57,752 nucleotides of DNA. It comes from Candidatus Micrarchaeia archaeon. Its GTDB lineage: Archaea > Micrarchaeota > Micrarchaeia > Anstonellales > JAHKLY01. The notes beneath the pieces were generated by a model. The model saw nothing but the letters and a program-made list of their open reading frames with translations. It was not told the origin of the DNA and made no database searches. The DNA lies in the NCBI GenBank assembly GCA_041653315.1, contig JBAZFO010000004.1, positions 1-57,752 on the forward strand, written 5' to 3'. Of this stretch, positions 47,284-56,127 are shown piece after piece. Positions within the stretch are counted from its first letter, which is position 1. Each line of letters opens with the position of its first letter. Made by a program: the position numbers and the translations under genes.

Positions 47284-47673
47284 ATGAAATCTCTTCGTCT
47301 ACTTTTTCTATGCCTTATATTGATAATGATCGGGTGTGCTTCTTTTGCTGATATTCGCCAGTCAGAACCGATCAAAACCTTGTCCATTGATGGCCAAGCC
47401 CCGCGGAATATCGCCAACTGCTCGCTTTATGAGTTAAAGACGGAAAATGGCCTATCCCCCATTTTTGTTGAAAAAGATGGTTCATGTTTCATTATGCTCA
47501 AAGGCGATCCGGATTTCGGCTATGCTTATAATTTTGGCGAACTATCATTTAAGCCTCAAGGCAAGGGGACGTTGATTGAATTACGCACATCTACGCCTGG
47601 ATCTTGGGCCAAAGATCAAATTTGGAGTTCCGTAATCAAGTGCGCCGCCCCTCAAAACAGCCCCGGAAAATAG
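47284..47673 (+). CDS. Lipoprotein moron within the tail operon
   Basis: 129 residues from the ATG at 47284 with AGGAGG six bases before. The signal peptide MKSLRLLFLCLILIMIGCAS has a lipobox (IMIGC). The mature part is mixed alpha/beta with one disulfide-capable pair. It is on the plus strand between two minus-strand tail genes and its end overlaps the next gene end by 22 bases. This layout is typical of a lysogenic-conversion or superinfection-exclusion lipoprotein; function not shown. Confidence 0.8.
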   Translation: MKSLRLLFLCLILIMIGCASFADIRQSEPIKTLSIDGQAPRNIANCSLYELKTENGLSPIFVEKDGSCFIMLKGDPDFGYAYNFGELSFKPQGKGTLIELRTSTPGSWAKDQIWSSVIKCAAPQNSPGK

Positions 47674-48134
47674 CTCGGGCAAAATGAATACCCGCACGCC
47701 GGTTCCTGGAATAACCCCTCCAGGGTCAAATCCGCCTCGATGGTCAGGGCGTTATAGGTAATCTCCCGCATCTCGAAATCCGTACAGGCCACTTCCACCA
47801 GGTCGGGGTCGGATGCCTTCACCAGTTCCAGATCGACTACCGGCGCCGTGCCCGCCGCCCCCGCCTCCCGGATCGCAGCCACCACCAGCCGGTCGATGTT
47901 GTCCATGACCAGCTTTGGCTGGGGCAGACGCTCATCCGAGTCCTCTCCCAGGGTTACCTGTAAGGGGCAGGCCAGGAAAATATGGCCACGGCTCACGACG
48001 TTGGCCCCGGAGGTGTTCAGGTAGATCGGGTTTGGCAGGCTGGCTTCCCGGATGGTCACCAGGACAATAAAGGCCTCGGCGGTCTCCTGGGCGTTTACTG
48101 CGGCGATAAAGGCAAGGGATACGTCCCGGCTCAT
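47652..48134 (-). CDS. Minor tail protein, DUF1833-like
   Basis: 160 residues. It has IREASLPNPIYLNTSG, then GHIFLACPLQVTLGEDSDERLPQPKLVMDNIDRLVVAAIREA and EVACTDFEMREITYNALTIEADLTLE, a pattern typical of DUF1833 phage tail proteins encoded ahead of NlpC/P60 genes. Likely part of the tail tip. Confidence 0.82.
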   Translation of the reverse strand: MSRDVSLAFIAAVNAQETAEAFIVLVTIREASLPNPIYLNTSGANVVSRGHIFLACPLQVTLGEDSDERLPQPKLVMDNIDRLVVAAIREAGAAGTAPVVDLELVKASDPDLVEVACTDFEMREITYNALTIEADLTLEGLFQEPACGYSFCPSYFPGLF

Positions 48135-48529
48135 GGCAGTTGCTCCATGGTCATGGCTACCCGGAAGACCCCGGCGCCCAAGTGCTCATAGTCCACCAAT
48201 TTATCTTCCGACTTCGGAACCAGCCTCACGGTGATAGTGGTGCCCCATTTGCGGGGGTGTGGCCAGACAAAAGACAGGGCCCCGTCGCTAATATCGTTCT
48301 CCAAAAAGTCTTCCCAGATAGCCATTTCATCTGGAGGAAACTCATACTCGACTTCAAACGGCCTGACCCCTGCGGTAAACCGTTTCCTGCTCTTGGCCGG
48401 ACCCGCGTCCATTTTTGACCTAATAAGGAGGTTCGGCGGAGACTCCGTTAGGGTGTCGCTATTCGGTTCAGCCGGTAAGGTTGCGGGCCAGGTTGGCAAG
48501 GTGTTACCTCTTTGTGGCGCCGCCGCCAC
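48131..48529 (-). CDS. Minor tail protein
   Basis: 132 residues. N-terminus LPTWPATLPAEPNSDTLTESPPNLLIRSKMDAGPAKSRKRFTAGVRPFEVEYEFP recalls tail-tip proteins that follow the tape measure (lambda M-like position). Overlaps the tape measure end by 26 bases and the next gene by four. Role inferred from position and pattern. Confidence 0.78.
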   Translation of the reverse strand: MAAAPQRGNTLPTWPATLPAEPNSDTLTESPPNLLIRSKMDAGPAKSRKRFTAGVRPFEVEYEFPPDEMAIWEDFLENDISDGALSFVWPHPRKWGTTITVRLVPKSEDKLVDYEHLGAGVFRVAMTMEQLP

Positions 48530-51494
48530 GGTTGATCGCTTTGTAAAGTGCGCCGCGGCGGTTGTAGGCTTTGGCGGCCATCTGGTCCACGGTCACGATG
48601 ACATCGCCGTTCGGTTGCGTCTCGGCACCGGCCTGGGTATTGGGGGCGTTATTGTTCACGATGACATTCGTCGGGGACTGGCCGGCACTAAGGAAATTTT
48701 TCAAGTCACTCAAAGGTGACACCACTTCGGGCTCCCCGGCCTCGGCGATCATGGCCAGGGTGGGCTCATAGGCAATCCCGCCCGCCGCCATCTCCTGAAA
48801 GCTGAAGTTGGCGGCGCTGAAGGCATTGGAGACACCTACCAGCGACTCTCCGCCCCCGCCCGCCGCGGCTGGCGTAGCACCGCCGCCGAACAGGTTCCCG
48901 CCCCCCATGGCCCCGCTAAGGCTGTTGAGCAGCCACTTGACGGCGCTGGTCAAGGCGGTCCCCAGGGCGTCGAACCCCGGCTTCAGGGCGCTCATCATGA
49001 TGCTGTTGAACATCTCAATCAGGGTGTTACCGATATCTACGGTGCCCTGGCGGATGCCGTTGATGATGTTGGACACCCCGGAGGAAAACTCGCCAGCAAT
49101 GCTGTTCATGGTCTGGCCGTACTTCACGTCGAACTGCTTGGCGCCCAGGTTGGCGTCCAGGGCCGTCAACTCTTCCGGGGTGGCGCCCCGCCTCATGGCC
49201 TCCTGCTTGGCCCGCTGCCATTCCAGCACCAGACGTTGCAGCTTCGCTTCCTGGTCCGTGATCTGCCCTAAGAGTTGTGAAGTCTCGAGGTTCAGATCCT
49301 CGGTTTTCTGTATGGATTGTTGCCGGGCTTCCACCTGGCGCTTCAGTTCATCGGTGACCCGCTTTTCGCCTTCCAACCGGGCCTGGGCCGCTTCCGTGTC
49401 CAACTTGGCCAGGGTCTTCTTGTTCTCGGCCGCCAGCTTCTGCCGGGCGATCTCCTGGGCCGCGGGGCTCAACTTCTCATCGGCCTCCAGTTCAGTCAGG
49501 GCCTCTTGATACGCCTTCTCCTGAGCACTCTTTTTCTGGGCGATCATGGCCAGGGCCGCGGTGGTTTCTGCTTGCTGCAACTCCTGGAGGCGCAGGTAAT
49601 AGGTCTGGCCGTCGATCAGGTCATCGGACAGGCTCTTGTCAATCTCACTCCGCTTCTTATCATTGGTGGACTTAAGCAGGTCTAAAGAGTTCTGGGCGTC
49701 GGCCAGTTCGGCCTCCCGCTTGACCTTGAGCATGGCGAGCATGGGAGCCAGGAGGTTGTCGGTGGCTTCCTTGGCACCCTTTTTATCCTTATCTCCCCCT
49801 CCGGCATATTTCTTGGCATCATCCAAGGCCTTCTGGTGAGCTGCCTTGGCTTCGGCCAGGGCGGTATCGGGAGTTGTGGCCCAGGCGGCTAAATAATCCT
49901 GTACCTGGCCGGTTTTACCCGATTCCTTCAAGTCCTCCATCGTCATCCGTCCCCGGAGGTTTGCCGGGACATCAGAAACTTCTTGCTGATTTTCTATCAA
50001 AGCTGCTTGCTGATTGTGGAGCCACTCAGCATAATTATTAGCTTGCTCAATACTTTTAAATTTTCCTAAAAATTGGCCAGTATTATGATAATAATCAATG
50101 GCTTCTTGGTCATTCATTATTCGTGCATCATTACTGACGGTAGGAATCAGAACTTCCAGGTCTTCTTCATTAAATGACATTGAACGGACGGTGCTGATAG
50201 AACCATCTGGATTTTTTACTTGCGGTCTGTGATAAATGTCTATATTCCCTGGTACTTCACTCGGAGGAGAAGAAGTAGCTTGTGAAGCCGTCGGCACTTG
50301 CCAGGGCCACATGAAACCGGGGCGCTCAGTACCCGGAAGGGTAGCCCGCTTTTGAATATCGCTTATAGCGTCATAAGCTGCCTTGAGTCCAAATAGGGTT
50401 ACTATGATGGCAATGGTCCAGGGGTTGGCCGTAAGGCCGAGGAGCCAGGTCTGAAGGCCACTGGCTGTCGTCGCCGCCGCGGTCATGGCTACCGAGGCGC
50501 CCTTCAGGGCAGTAGTCAGGGCTATGATCCAACCCGCCGCCTTATTGGCTATATAAATTTCCGCCAAGGTTTTGAGCAGGTTCTTATTTTCAGCAATAAA
50601 GGCCCCAATATCGCGGATGCCTGTGGCCAACCACTTCACCCATTCGGCCCCGGCCTTCCCCCATTCTGCCAGCCGCTCCTTGTTGGCTTTGGCCCAGGCT
50701 TCGAGGTCTTTATAGCCCCGGGTCATTTCTTGAACGAAACCCATCATGGCCGGTTGGAAAATCGGCCAGAGGGCGTCCTTAGCTTCTTCGGCATAGCGGG
50801 CCATCGAATTCAACTGCTTGCCCACCGTCTCCATCTCCGCTTTATAAGCCCCCGCTGAGCGCTGCCCCGCATCCAGGGAGGCATTAAGCACCTTCATGGA
50901 ACGGGTTAGCGGATCAAGGCTGTCCGCTGATTTACCCAGGACTGTTGACAAGAGGCCGATATTAAGCAGATATTTGCGGAGAATTTCCGGTTGCTGTGTA
51001 ACGATGCCGGTCAGGATGTCGTTAAAGGCTTCGGAGGTATTCTTGCCTACCAGGGCCGCTTGGTTGCGGGCCACATCCGCCAACTGCTCAATTTTCTCCA
51101 ATGGCATGCCGGAAACCACGAAGCGAGTGACAGCATTCATGGCCTCCTGAGTAGTAATGCCGAGCTTTTTGAGTTGTCCCACATAGTAATCCAGAGACCC
51201 CTTGGACATTCCGGCATTTTTACCGACAAGTTCCATGCCCACGGCCAGGGTCTCGGTCCTGGCCCCCACCATGGCGGCGTCCTTAGCGAAATCCCGGAGG
51301 GCGGTGACCACCTCATAGATACCGACCGCCACTCCAGCGAATGCAAAGGCCTTCTTGACCGACTCGCCCACGCCCTGGGCCATGGTTTTGAAGCTCTGCA
51401 TTTCAGAGCGGCCCTGGGCCAGATCCCTTTTCAGGTCGGACAGGTCCAGGACGATCTTGCTGAGCAACAGAGCGAGTTCGGTTTGATCGGCCAT
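48504..51494 (-). CDS. Tape measure protein with an inserted domain
   Basis: 996 residues. Typical N-terminus (LALLLSKIVLDLSDLKRDLAQG, then FAFAGVAVGIYEVVTALRDFAKDAA), two hydrophobic helices near 330-380 and long coiled coils (KSAQEKAYQEALTELEADEKL). By the usual proportion of residues to tail length, the tail would be about 150 nm. Residues about 400-510 (GNIDIYHRPQVKNPDGSIST, then EVLIPTVSNDARIMNDQEAI, then YYHNTGQFLGKFKSIEQANNYAEWLH) form a distinct module found scattered in phage proteins. Here it is more A+T rich than its flanks, suggesting insertion. Confidence 0.93.
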   Translation of the reverse strand: MADQTELALLLSKIVLDLSDLKRDLAQGRSEMQSFKTMAQGVGESVKKAFAFAGVAVGIYEVVTALRDFAKDAAMVGARTETLAVGMELVGKNAGMSKGSLDYYVGQLKKLGITTQEAMNAVTRFVVSGMPLEKIEQLADVARNQAALVGKNTSEAFNDILTGIVTQQPEILRKYLLNIGLLSTVLGKSADSLDPLTRSMKVLNASLDAGQRSAGAYKAEMETVGKQLNSMARYAEEAKDALWPIFQPAMMGFVQEMTRGYKDLEAWAKANKERLAEWGKAGAEWVKWLATGIRDIGAFIAENKNLLKTLAEIYIANKAAGWIIALTTALKGASVAMTAAATTASGLQTWLLGLTANPWTIAIIVTLFGLKAAYDAISDIQKRATLPGTERPGFMWPWQVPTASQATSSPPSEVPGNIDIYHRPQVKNPDGSISTVRSMSFNEEDLEVLIPTVSNDARIMNDQEAIDYYHNTGQFLGKFKSIEQANNYAEWLHNQQAALIENQQEVSDVPANLRGRMTMEDLKESGKTGQVQDYLAAWATTPDTALAEAKAAHQKALDDAKKYAGGGDKDKKGAKEATDNLLAPMLAMLKVKREAELADAQNSLDLLKSTNDKKRSEIDKSLSDDLIDGQTYYLRLQELQQAETTAALAMIAQKKSAQEKAYQEALTELEADEKLSPAAQEIARQKLAAENKKTLAKLDTEAAQARLEGEKRVTDELKRQVEARQQSIQKTEDLNLETSQLLGQITDQEAKLQRLVLEWQRAKQEAMRRGATPEELTALDANLGAKQFDVKYGQTMNSIAGEFSSGVSNIINGIRQGTVDIGNTLIEMFNSIMMSALKPGFDALGTALTSAVKWLLNSLSGAMGGGNLFGGGATPAAAGGGGESLVGVSNAFSAANFSFQEMAAGGIAYEPTLAMIAEAGEPEVVSPLSDLKNFLSAGQSPTNVIVNNNAPNTQAGAETQPNGDVIVTVDQMAAKAYNRRGALYKAINRGGGATKR

Positions 51495-51495
51495 C

Positions 51496-51777
51496 TTATT
51501 TCCCCTTCACGGGCATCCCGCTAAGAAAGGCTATGGCATCGGGAGAGAGGGTGGATTGCCGACCAGTTTTTTTTGCCGTCCCGACTGCCGGCTTCCCGTC
51601 CAGTGCCATGAGCCAGTTTTCCAATATCTTCCCCTCACCTTTCCCCAGGGCCAAGTCCAGGGCGTTCATGACGGCAACTGAGAAACCCAGGACCTGTACC
51701 TTAAGTTCTTCCTTTTGGTTCTTCAAAACCGCCCGGTAATACTGCAACACCAAATCTATCGGGTACTCGTGGAGCAA
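51496..51777 (-). CDS. Tail assembly chaperone, downstream part (probable frameshift product)
   Basis: 93 residues from a TTG at 51777. The same frame is open farther upstream, through the stop of the previous gene (GLEFTRALAVLVDHGHDHQALLHEYP), so it is probably reached by a -1 frameshift from the 51831-52232 gene, as in lambda G/GT. I see no canonical slippery heptamer. It precedes the tape measure gene by one base. Acts as a chaperone of the tape measure during tail assembly. Confidence 0.7.
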   Translation of the reverse strand: MLHEYPIDLVLQYYRAVLKNQKEELKVQVLGFSVAVMNALDLALGKGEGKILENWLMALDGKPAVGTAKKTGRQSTLSPDAIAFLSGMPVKGK

Positions 51778-51830
51778 GGCCTGGTGGTCATGGCCATGGT
51801 CGACCAGGACCGCCAGCGCCCGGGTGAACT

Positions 51831-52232
51831 CTAAGCCGCCCTGACCATCGCTTTGAACTGGCCCATGATCAGGGGCAAGGAGTTTTTTATTCGTTCGATG
51901 TTCTGGACGATGATGGTGAGACCGATTGTCGCGGCCTGGTCGAACGCCATATCGTCAACTTCTGTTTCCGGAATATCCAGGGTGGCCGCAATCAAACCGG
52001 ACATGACCGGCAAGATGCCTTCAATGATTTCCGCCCCCTTGTCCAGCAAGACCTCCTGGGCGTTCTCCGGAGTCATATCCAGGCTTTTGAGGACCGGAAT
52101 AAGCCCGATCAGAGCCGGATAGACCTTCTTGAAGCGCCCGAACGACCAAGGCTTGATCTGGTAAGGGCCGATCTCCACTTCCGGCAACAGGGTCGCCACT
52201 TCATCCTTAACTTTTCCCTTTTCAGGCTGCAT
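51831..52232 (-). CDS. Tail assembly chaperone (lambda G-like)
   Basis: 133 residues. The motif VEIGPYQIKPWSFGRFKKVYPALIGLI is common in this family, followed by helical parts (LDKGAEIIEGILPVMSGLIAATL). It sits between the major tail protein and the tape measure, the invariable place of the chaperone pair. Confidence 0.85.
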   Translation of the reverse strand: MQPEKGKVKDEVATLLPEVEIGPYQIKPWSFGRFKKVYPALIGLIPVLKSLDMTPENAQEVLLDKGAEIIEGILPVMSGLIAATLDIPETEVDDMAFDQAATIGLTIIVQNIERIKNSLPLIMGQFKAMVRAA

Positions 52233-52247
52233 ACATTCTCCCTATGT

Positions 52248-53417
52248 TTACGACTCGCTCAGGGCTTCCCAATAGCCGAAGGGCTCCGTGGGATTGTTCG
52301 CATAGTCGTCCAGGACCTCCAGGGTCATACCAAGCTGCATCTCCTTTTTGGGGTCAAAGGAGAGGGTGCCGTCCGGCTTGAGCTGGCACTTGGAAATATG
52401 GTACTTGCCAGTCAGGCCCGTGGAGGGGGCGAAATCCAACCGGGCCGACCCTTCCTGGAATTCGGCGGTGGCCATCGGGAACCGCAGGCTTTCCCAGGTG
52501 GTTTTGGTATAGCTCACCTTCACCTCTTCCCCGTCGGCCAGGAAGCCCGCCGCCAGCCGTCCGATACGGCCCTGTAGCAACCCGCCCGCCACCTGCCCCG
52601 GGTCCTGGATGTAGTCGGTATTGCGCACCGCGTTCTGCCGGATAGCGTTGACGGTCGCCACCGTGGTCCAAGGAGTCGTGGCGCTGATCTGGATAAAGTA
52701 CCCGGTATAGCCGTTGACAAGGGCAGTGGCCCAGTCCGCCGGCAGATCGAAATTCATCTTGCCGTCCGCCGCCAGAGCCGCACCCGCCCCGGCCAGATTG
52801 CTCACCGCCGCCCAGGCGCTCCCGTTCCAATACTTCACCACCACGGCGCCGTATTCCCCGGGCACAGCAAAGTCGAAATAGACTTCGGTGAACGGAGTGG
52901 CCTTGCCCAGATAGAGCAGATCTCCGGCCTCTTCCAGGGTGTCAAAGGGTGTCCCGGCCAGCGAGTCGGCTTCGACGCTATGGTCCACGAACGCCTCGGC
53001 GCTGTCGTCGTAGAGAAACACCTTGTCCAGGAACTGACGCACGGTAACAGAAGAGACCCCGTAACCGAGCAGGGAACTGGGCAATTCGCCGTTCAGAGTG
53101 ACCGCCTCATCAACCACGGCCTCAGTGCTTTCCCCTACTACGGTGACAGCCCCGCCCTTGAAAAAGGGCCGCAGGTTGTCGGTATTGGGCTCAATCAGCT
53201 TGAACTTCATCACGATCTCTTCATCGATCGCGAAGGTTTTCAGCGTGCGCAATTTGCCGGAACGCTGGGACTTCACCTTCAGTTCCTCAGTTTTGGGTTC
53301 GATGGAGAGGCTGTCGGGCACAATCTCCCCCAGGTCCCGCATCCCGGAGCCCTCGTCAAAATTGAGGACGATCCCTCCAGGGATGGTGATATTGTCTAAG
53401 CTGGGAGCGGTAGACAT
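52248..53417 (-). CDS. Major tail protein with an extra internal domain
   Basis: 389 residues. N- and C-terminal parts (ITIPGGIVLNFDEGSGMRDLGEIVPDSLSIEP and KYHISKCQLKPDGTLSFDPKKEMQLGMTLEVLDD) form the tube-protein fold. The middle (about 130-275) is an additional beta-rich domain (PFTEVYFDFAVPGEYGAVVVKYWNGSAW). Typical tail tube proteins have 150-250 residues, so the insert probably decorates the tube surface. Neighbours are the terminator and the chaperones. Confidence 0.88.
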   Translation of the reverse strand: MSTAPSLDNITIPGGIVLNFDEGSGMRDLGEIVPDSLSIEPKTEELKVKSQRSGKLRTLKTFAIDEEIVMKFKLIEPNTDNLRPFFKGGAVTVVGESTEAVVDEAVTLNGELPSSLLGYGVSSVTVRQFLDKVFLYDDSAEAFVDHSVEADSLAGTPFDTLEEAGDLLYLGKATPFTEVYFDFAVPGEYGAVVVKYWNGSAWAAVSNLAGAGAALAADGKMNFDLPADWATALVNGYTGYFIQISATTPWTTVATVNAIRQNAVRNTDYIQDPGQVAGGLLQGRIGRLAAGFLADGEEVKVSYTKTTWESLRFPMATAEFQEGSARLDFAPSTGLTGKYHISKCQLKPDGTLSFDPKKEMQLGMTLEVLDDYANNPTEPFGYWEALSES

Positions 53418-53430
53418 GGCTTATATCCTC

Positions 53431-53889
53431 CTACGTTAAAGTGGTGGTAAAGGGGTTATTCAAGGCGTGACCGTAGGTGACCCGGTAACGCAGGACCAAC
53501 TCGCCGAATGCTTCATTCCCTATCGCGGGGCGCTTCGATTCCTCTTCAACCCGAATGACCGGACTCACCAGAACCGAAGAGCCGTTCATCACCATGTAAA
53601 CTTGGGCGGCGACCTCATCCGCCTGATCGTAAAAGGTTTGATAGCCATGGTCCTTGTCGGCCTTGAGGCGGATAAAAGCCACCATCTCCAGACGGATAAT
53701 TCCCTCAGCGTGCCGGTTGCCCCGTTCCCGGTCGTGATCGTCTTCATAGAAAAAGAGTTCCGCTTGTTTGATCTTATCCAGGTCCGTTCCTATCGGGTCC
53801 CGGCGGTGTATCTTGTCAACTCCGGCGACGTCGGCTGATAAGGCCGTCTCCAGGGCTTTCATGATCGTAGTTTTGACAGTATCCGCCAT
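53431..53889 (-). CDS. Tail terminator / head-tail joining protein
   Basis: 152 residues. It has KTTIMKALETALSADVAGVDKIHRR, then ELFFYEDDHDRERGNRHAEGIIRLEMVAFIRL and AAQVYMVMNGSSVLVSPVIRVEEES, similar in layout to lambda U-type terminators. Lies between head-completion genes and the major tail protein. Confidence 0.75.
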   Translation of the reverse strand: MADTVKTTIMKALETALSADVAGVDKIHRRDPIGTDLDKIKQAELFFYEDDHDRERGNRHAEGIIRLEMVAFIRLKADKDHGYQTFYDQADEVAAQVYMVMNGSSVLVSPVIRVEEESKRPAIGNEAFGELVLRYRVTYGHALNNPFTTTLT

Positions 53890-53890
53890 G

Positions 53891-54172
53891 CTAAATTTTC
53901 GGTCTGATTGACAGGTTCACAAATTGATAAGAACCCGCCTTTGTATCATAATTCTCAAAACCCATATGACCGTTTGCATTGACAACGACCTCTTGCTCCG
54001 GGTCAAAGGTTGACAGGCACTGGGAAATCGCCCCCTGAATACGCCGAACTGTTTCCTTTTCCCTCTCATCATCAAGGCCCGCCGGGGCGTCAGCAAGGGG
54101 GAAGGTCAACTGCTTATCCATTTCGTCTTTTACTTCTGCGGGTTTACCAGTTGCATTTACACTCCAACTCAT
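53891..54172 (-). CDS. Small head-tail region protein
   Basis: 93 residues, acidic, with MSWSVNATGKPAEVKDEMDKQLTFPLADAPAGLDDEREKETVRRI and a strand-rich C-terminus. It has AAGGAG upstream. No family recognised; its position suggests head-tail connection. Confidence 0.68.
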   Translation of the reverse strand: MSWSVNATGKPAEVKDEMDKQLTFPLADAPAGLDDEREKETVRRIQGAISQCLSTFDPEQEVVVNANGHMGFENYDTKAGSYQFVNLSIRPKI

Positions 54173-54195
54173 TTGATTCTCCTTTTATTTTTTCT

Positions 54196-54849
54196 TTACC
54201 CGACCTTAAAGAGCCCGGCCTTCTTTATTTCTTCAATCAAAACCGGCTTGGCCCACTGGATCATATCCACCTTGGGGTCGATACGGCGCTTGACGACTAC
54301 GGAGCCCTTCAGGATAAACAGCGGGATAATGTCGGCCTTTTTGAAGGACTGCCCCGCCGCCCGGCGCTGGCGCATACCCTCCGAGCGCCGATTAGCGCCA
54401 TCTGCATATCCGAAAATAATCCCCTTGGCGATGAAGGTAGGCATCCCCAAAAAGGTCCATTTGCCGCCCACATTCTGCATTCGCCCCTTGGCCACTCCGG
54501 CATTGGTTAAGGCGAAGTCGGTAGGGATAGTCAGAAACCGCTTCCCGCCTTTCGGTTTGATCGTAAACGTGCTGCCCTTGGGGCCGAAATGCGTCTTGGC
54601 GTAATTCATCCCGGCATGGAGCTTGGCCGATATCACGGTGCCGCCACCTTCCGGCAAAGCGGCCTCTTCGGTTATGGAGCGGGCCAGGTTTCCGGTGCGC
54701 TTGGCCAGAGAACCCTCCCCGGGTCCGGCCAAGTGATCCCGCAACAGGTGTGCCTTGAGTTTTTGGTTTGTCCGATTGAGGGCCTGCATCGCTTTGGCGA
54801 TAATCCCCAATTCGATAGCTTTCAGGTATTCTAAGGCGTCTTGTGCCAT
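54196..54849 (-). CDS. Head-tail joining / minor capsid protein
   Basis: 217 residues from the ATG at 54849, which overlaps the stop of the connector gene (TGATG). The extended frame to 54903 is the shadow of that gene. It is helical at the start (DALEYLKAIELGIIAKAMQALNRTNQKLKAHLL), then basic with LAKRTGNLARSITEEA, a pattern seen in HK97 gp10-like head-tail proteins. The C-terminus binds KADIIPLFILKGSVVVKRRIDP. Confidence 0.78.
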   Translation of the reverse strand: MAQDALEYLKAIELGIIAKAMQALNRTNQKLKAHLLRDHLAGPGEGSLAKRTGNLARSITEEAALPEGGGTVISAKLHAGMNYAKTHFGPKGSTFTIKPKGGKRFLTIPTDFALTNAGVAKGRMQNVGGKWTFLGMPTFIAKGIIFGYADGANRRSEGMRQRRAAGQSFKKADIIPLFILKGSVVVKRRIDPKVDMIQWAKPVLIEEIKKAGLFKVG

Positions 54850-55457
54850 CAGCCGGGTCTCACTCGGTAGCGGTTCAGGGCGGCCTTCACCGACTCCAGC
54901 CACTCGCCCACCTGCATCTTGTTGATTGTGCCATCCGGGAGAGACACTGCACTCAGACCCGGATCATTGCGCCGCCGCCACTCATAGACGACTTGCTGAC
55001 AAATGGCCCCCTCCAGGTCCGCCGGAATGGCCACGTAATCTTCATCAGGGGTTTCGCCATCAGCCGGGGCCGGATCATAGCCCCCGGTGTAAGTGACCTG
55101 GTAAGCCTTGGCCCCCGAGGGCCAGCACCCGCCGCCCTTGTAACCGATCATCCCGGCCTTGGGATTCACCAGGGCGTAATCGGAGGTGCCGTATTCCGTA
55201 GCCGAATCCCATTCCCAGACGCTGGAATAGAGGATTTCGGCGATCTCTTGCACGGGACGCTCAGTAAGAAAAAGATACTGCCCTCCGCCGTCGTGATATG
55301 ACACCCGTTCGATCCGCTCAAATTCACGATTGCAGAAAGTCGCGGCCCGAACCGAAACCTCAGTGATCTTGGCCTCAAGCTGCGCCTGCACATCGGCGTC
55401 CAGGGCTTCGGTTTCGCCAAGGAGGCGCTGCACGCTTGCGATGGTGGTCAGGTCCAT
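54849..55457 (-). CDS. Head-tail connector protein (HK97 gp6-like)
   Basis: 202 residues. The start DLTTIASVQRLLGETEALDADVQAQLEAKITEVSVRAATFCNREFE is typical of gp6/YqbG-like adaptors, followed by YLFLTERPVQEIAEILYSSVWEW and a C-terminal helix with VYEWRRRNDPGL. It forms the ring under the portal. It lies between the methyltransferase gene and gp10-like gene. Confidence 0.87.
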   Translation of the reverse strand: MDLTTIASVQRLLGETEALDADVQAQLEAKITEVSVRAATFCNREFERIERVSYHDGGGQYLFLTERPVQEIAEILYSSVWEWDSATEYGTSDYALVNPKAGMIGYKGGGCWPSGAKAYQVTYTGGYDPAPADGETPDEDYVAIPADLEGAICQQVVYEWRRRNDPGLSAVSLPDGTINKMQVGEWLESVKAALNRYRVRPG

Positions 55458-55488
55458 GGGGTTGCCCTATTTCCTCTCCGGCGGCGCC

Positions 55489-56127
55489 TTAATCATCCGG
55501 TCTTGGGGCGGGGCTTCCGGGGCTTCTTTCTTTTGATTTCCTCGTTCCCGGTTTCCGCCCGCGCTTTCCTGTTTCCGGTTTGTCTCCACTCTTAACCTCC
55601 AAATCAACGGCCCAGATGTTGGTTTGCGGAATCACCCGGAACCGGCCAGGGAAAAGCTCTTCAACGGCTTGAATAACCCCAGGCGTCGCCCCGTGGTAAT
55701 CATGGCCGCAAATGAGCTTCTTAGCCTTGGGGATCCACGCCAGAACGTCGGCCTTGACCCCCTCATAAGAGTGATCGCCGTCGATAAAAACCATATCGAT
55801 TGAGGCGTCCTTAAAAGTCAAAACGGCTTCCAATGAGGGCGCCTGGATGATGTTCAAGTTTTTGAAGTGCCCCACGTTTTCTTTGAAGGTGGCCAGCGCC
55901 CCCGCCCGGAAGGTTCCGGCCCGCGGCCCAAACATCATTATCCAGTGGTCAACAGCAGTTACCGTCCCGGGACAGCCGGAGCACAGGGCATGAGTGGACC
56001 GGCCCTTGTAAGAACCGACCTCCACAATGGAAGCCATGCCTTGCGCCGTTTCATACAGCCATTGCAGGCAAATGGCGCTCATGCTCCTGGCGCCCTCAAT
56101 CGGCGGATCAGGCATTTGATATTTCAA
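55489..56127 (-). CDS. Class I SAM-dependent methyltransferase
   Basis: 212 residues. The Rossmann motifs are SIVEVGSYKGRSTHAL (AdoMet loop), GTVTAVDHW and DMVFIDGDHSYEGVKADVLAW (motif of the Methyltransf_24/cephalosporin-hydroxylase type). The C-terminus is a basic Lys/Arg/Pro tail (KRGRKPGTRKSKERSPGSP). It is near two glycosyltransferases inside the head operon, suggesting modification of glycans on virion proteins. Confidence 0.85.
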   Translation of the reverse strand: MKYQMPDPPIEGARSMSAICLQWLYETAQGMASIVEVGSYKGRSTHALCSGCPGTVTAVDHWIMMFGPRAGTFRAGALATFKENVGHFKNLNIIQAPSLEAVLTFKDASIDMVFIDGDHSYEGVKADVLAWIPKAKKLICGHDYHGATPGVIQAVEELFPGRFRVIPQTNIWAVDLEVKSGDKPETGKRGRKPGTRKSKERSPGSPAPRPDD

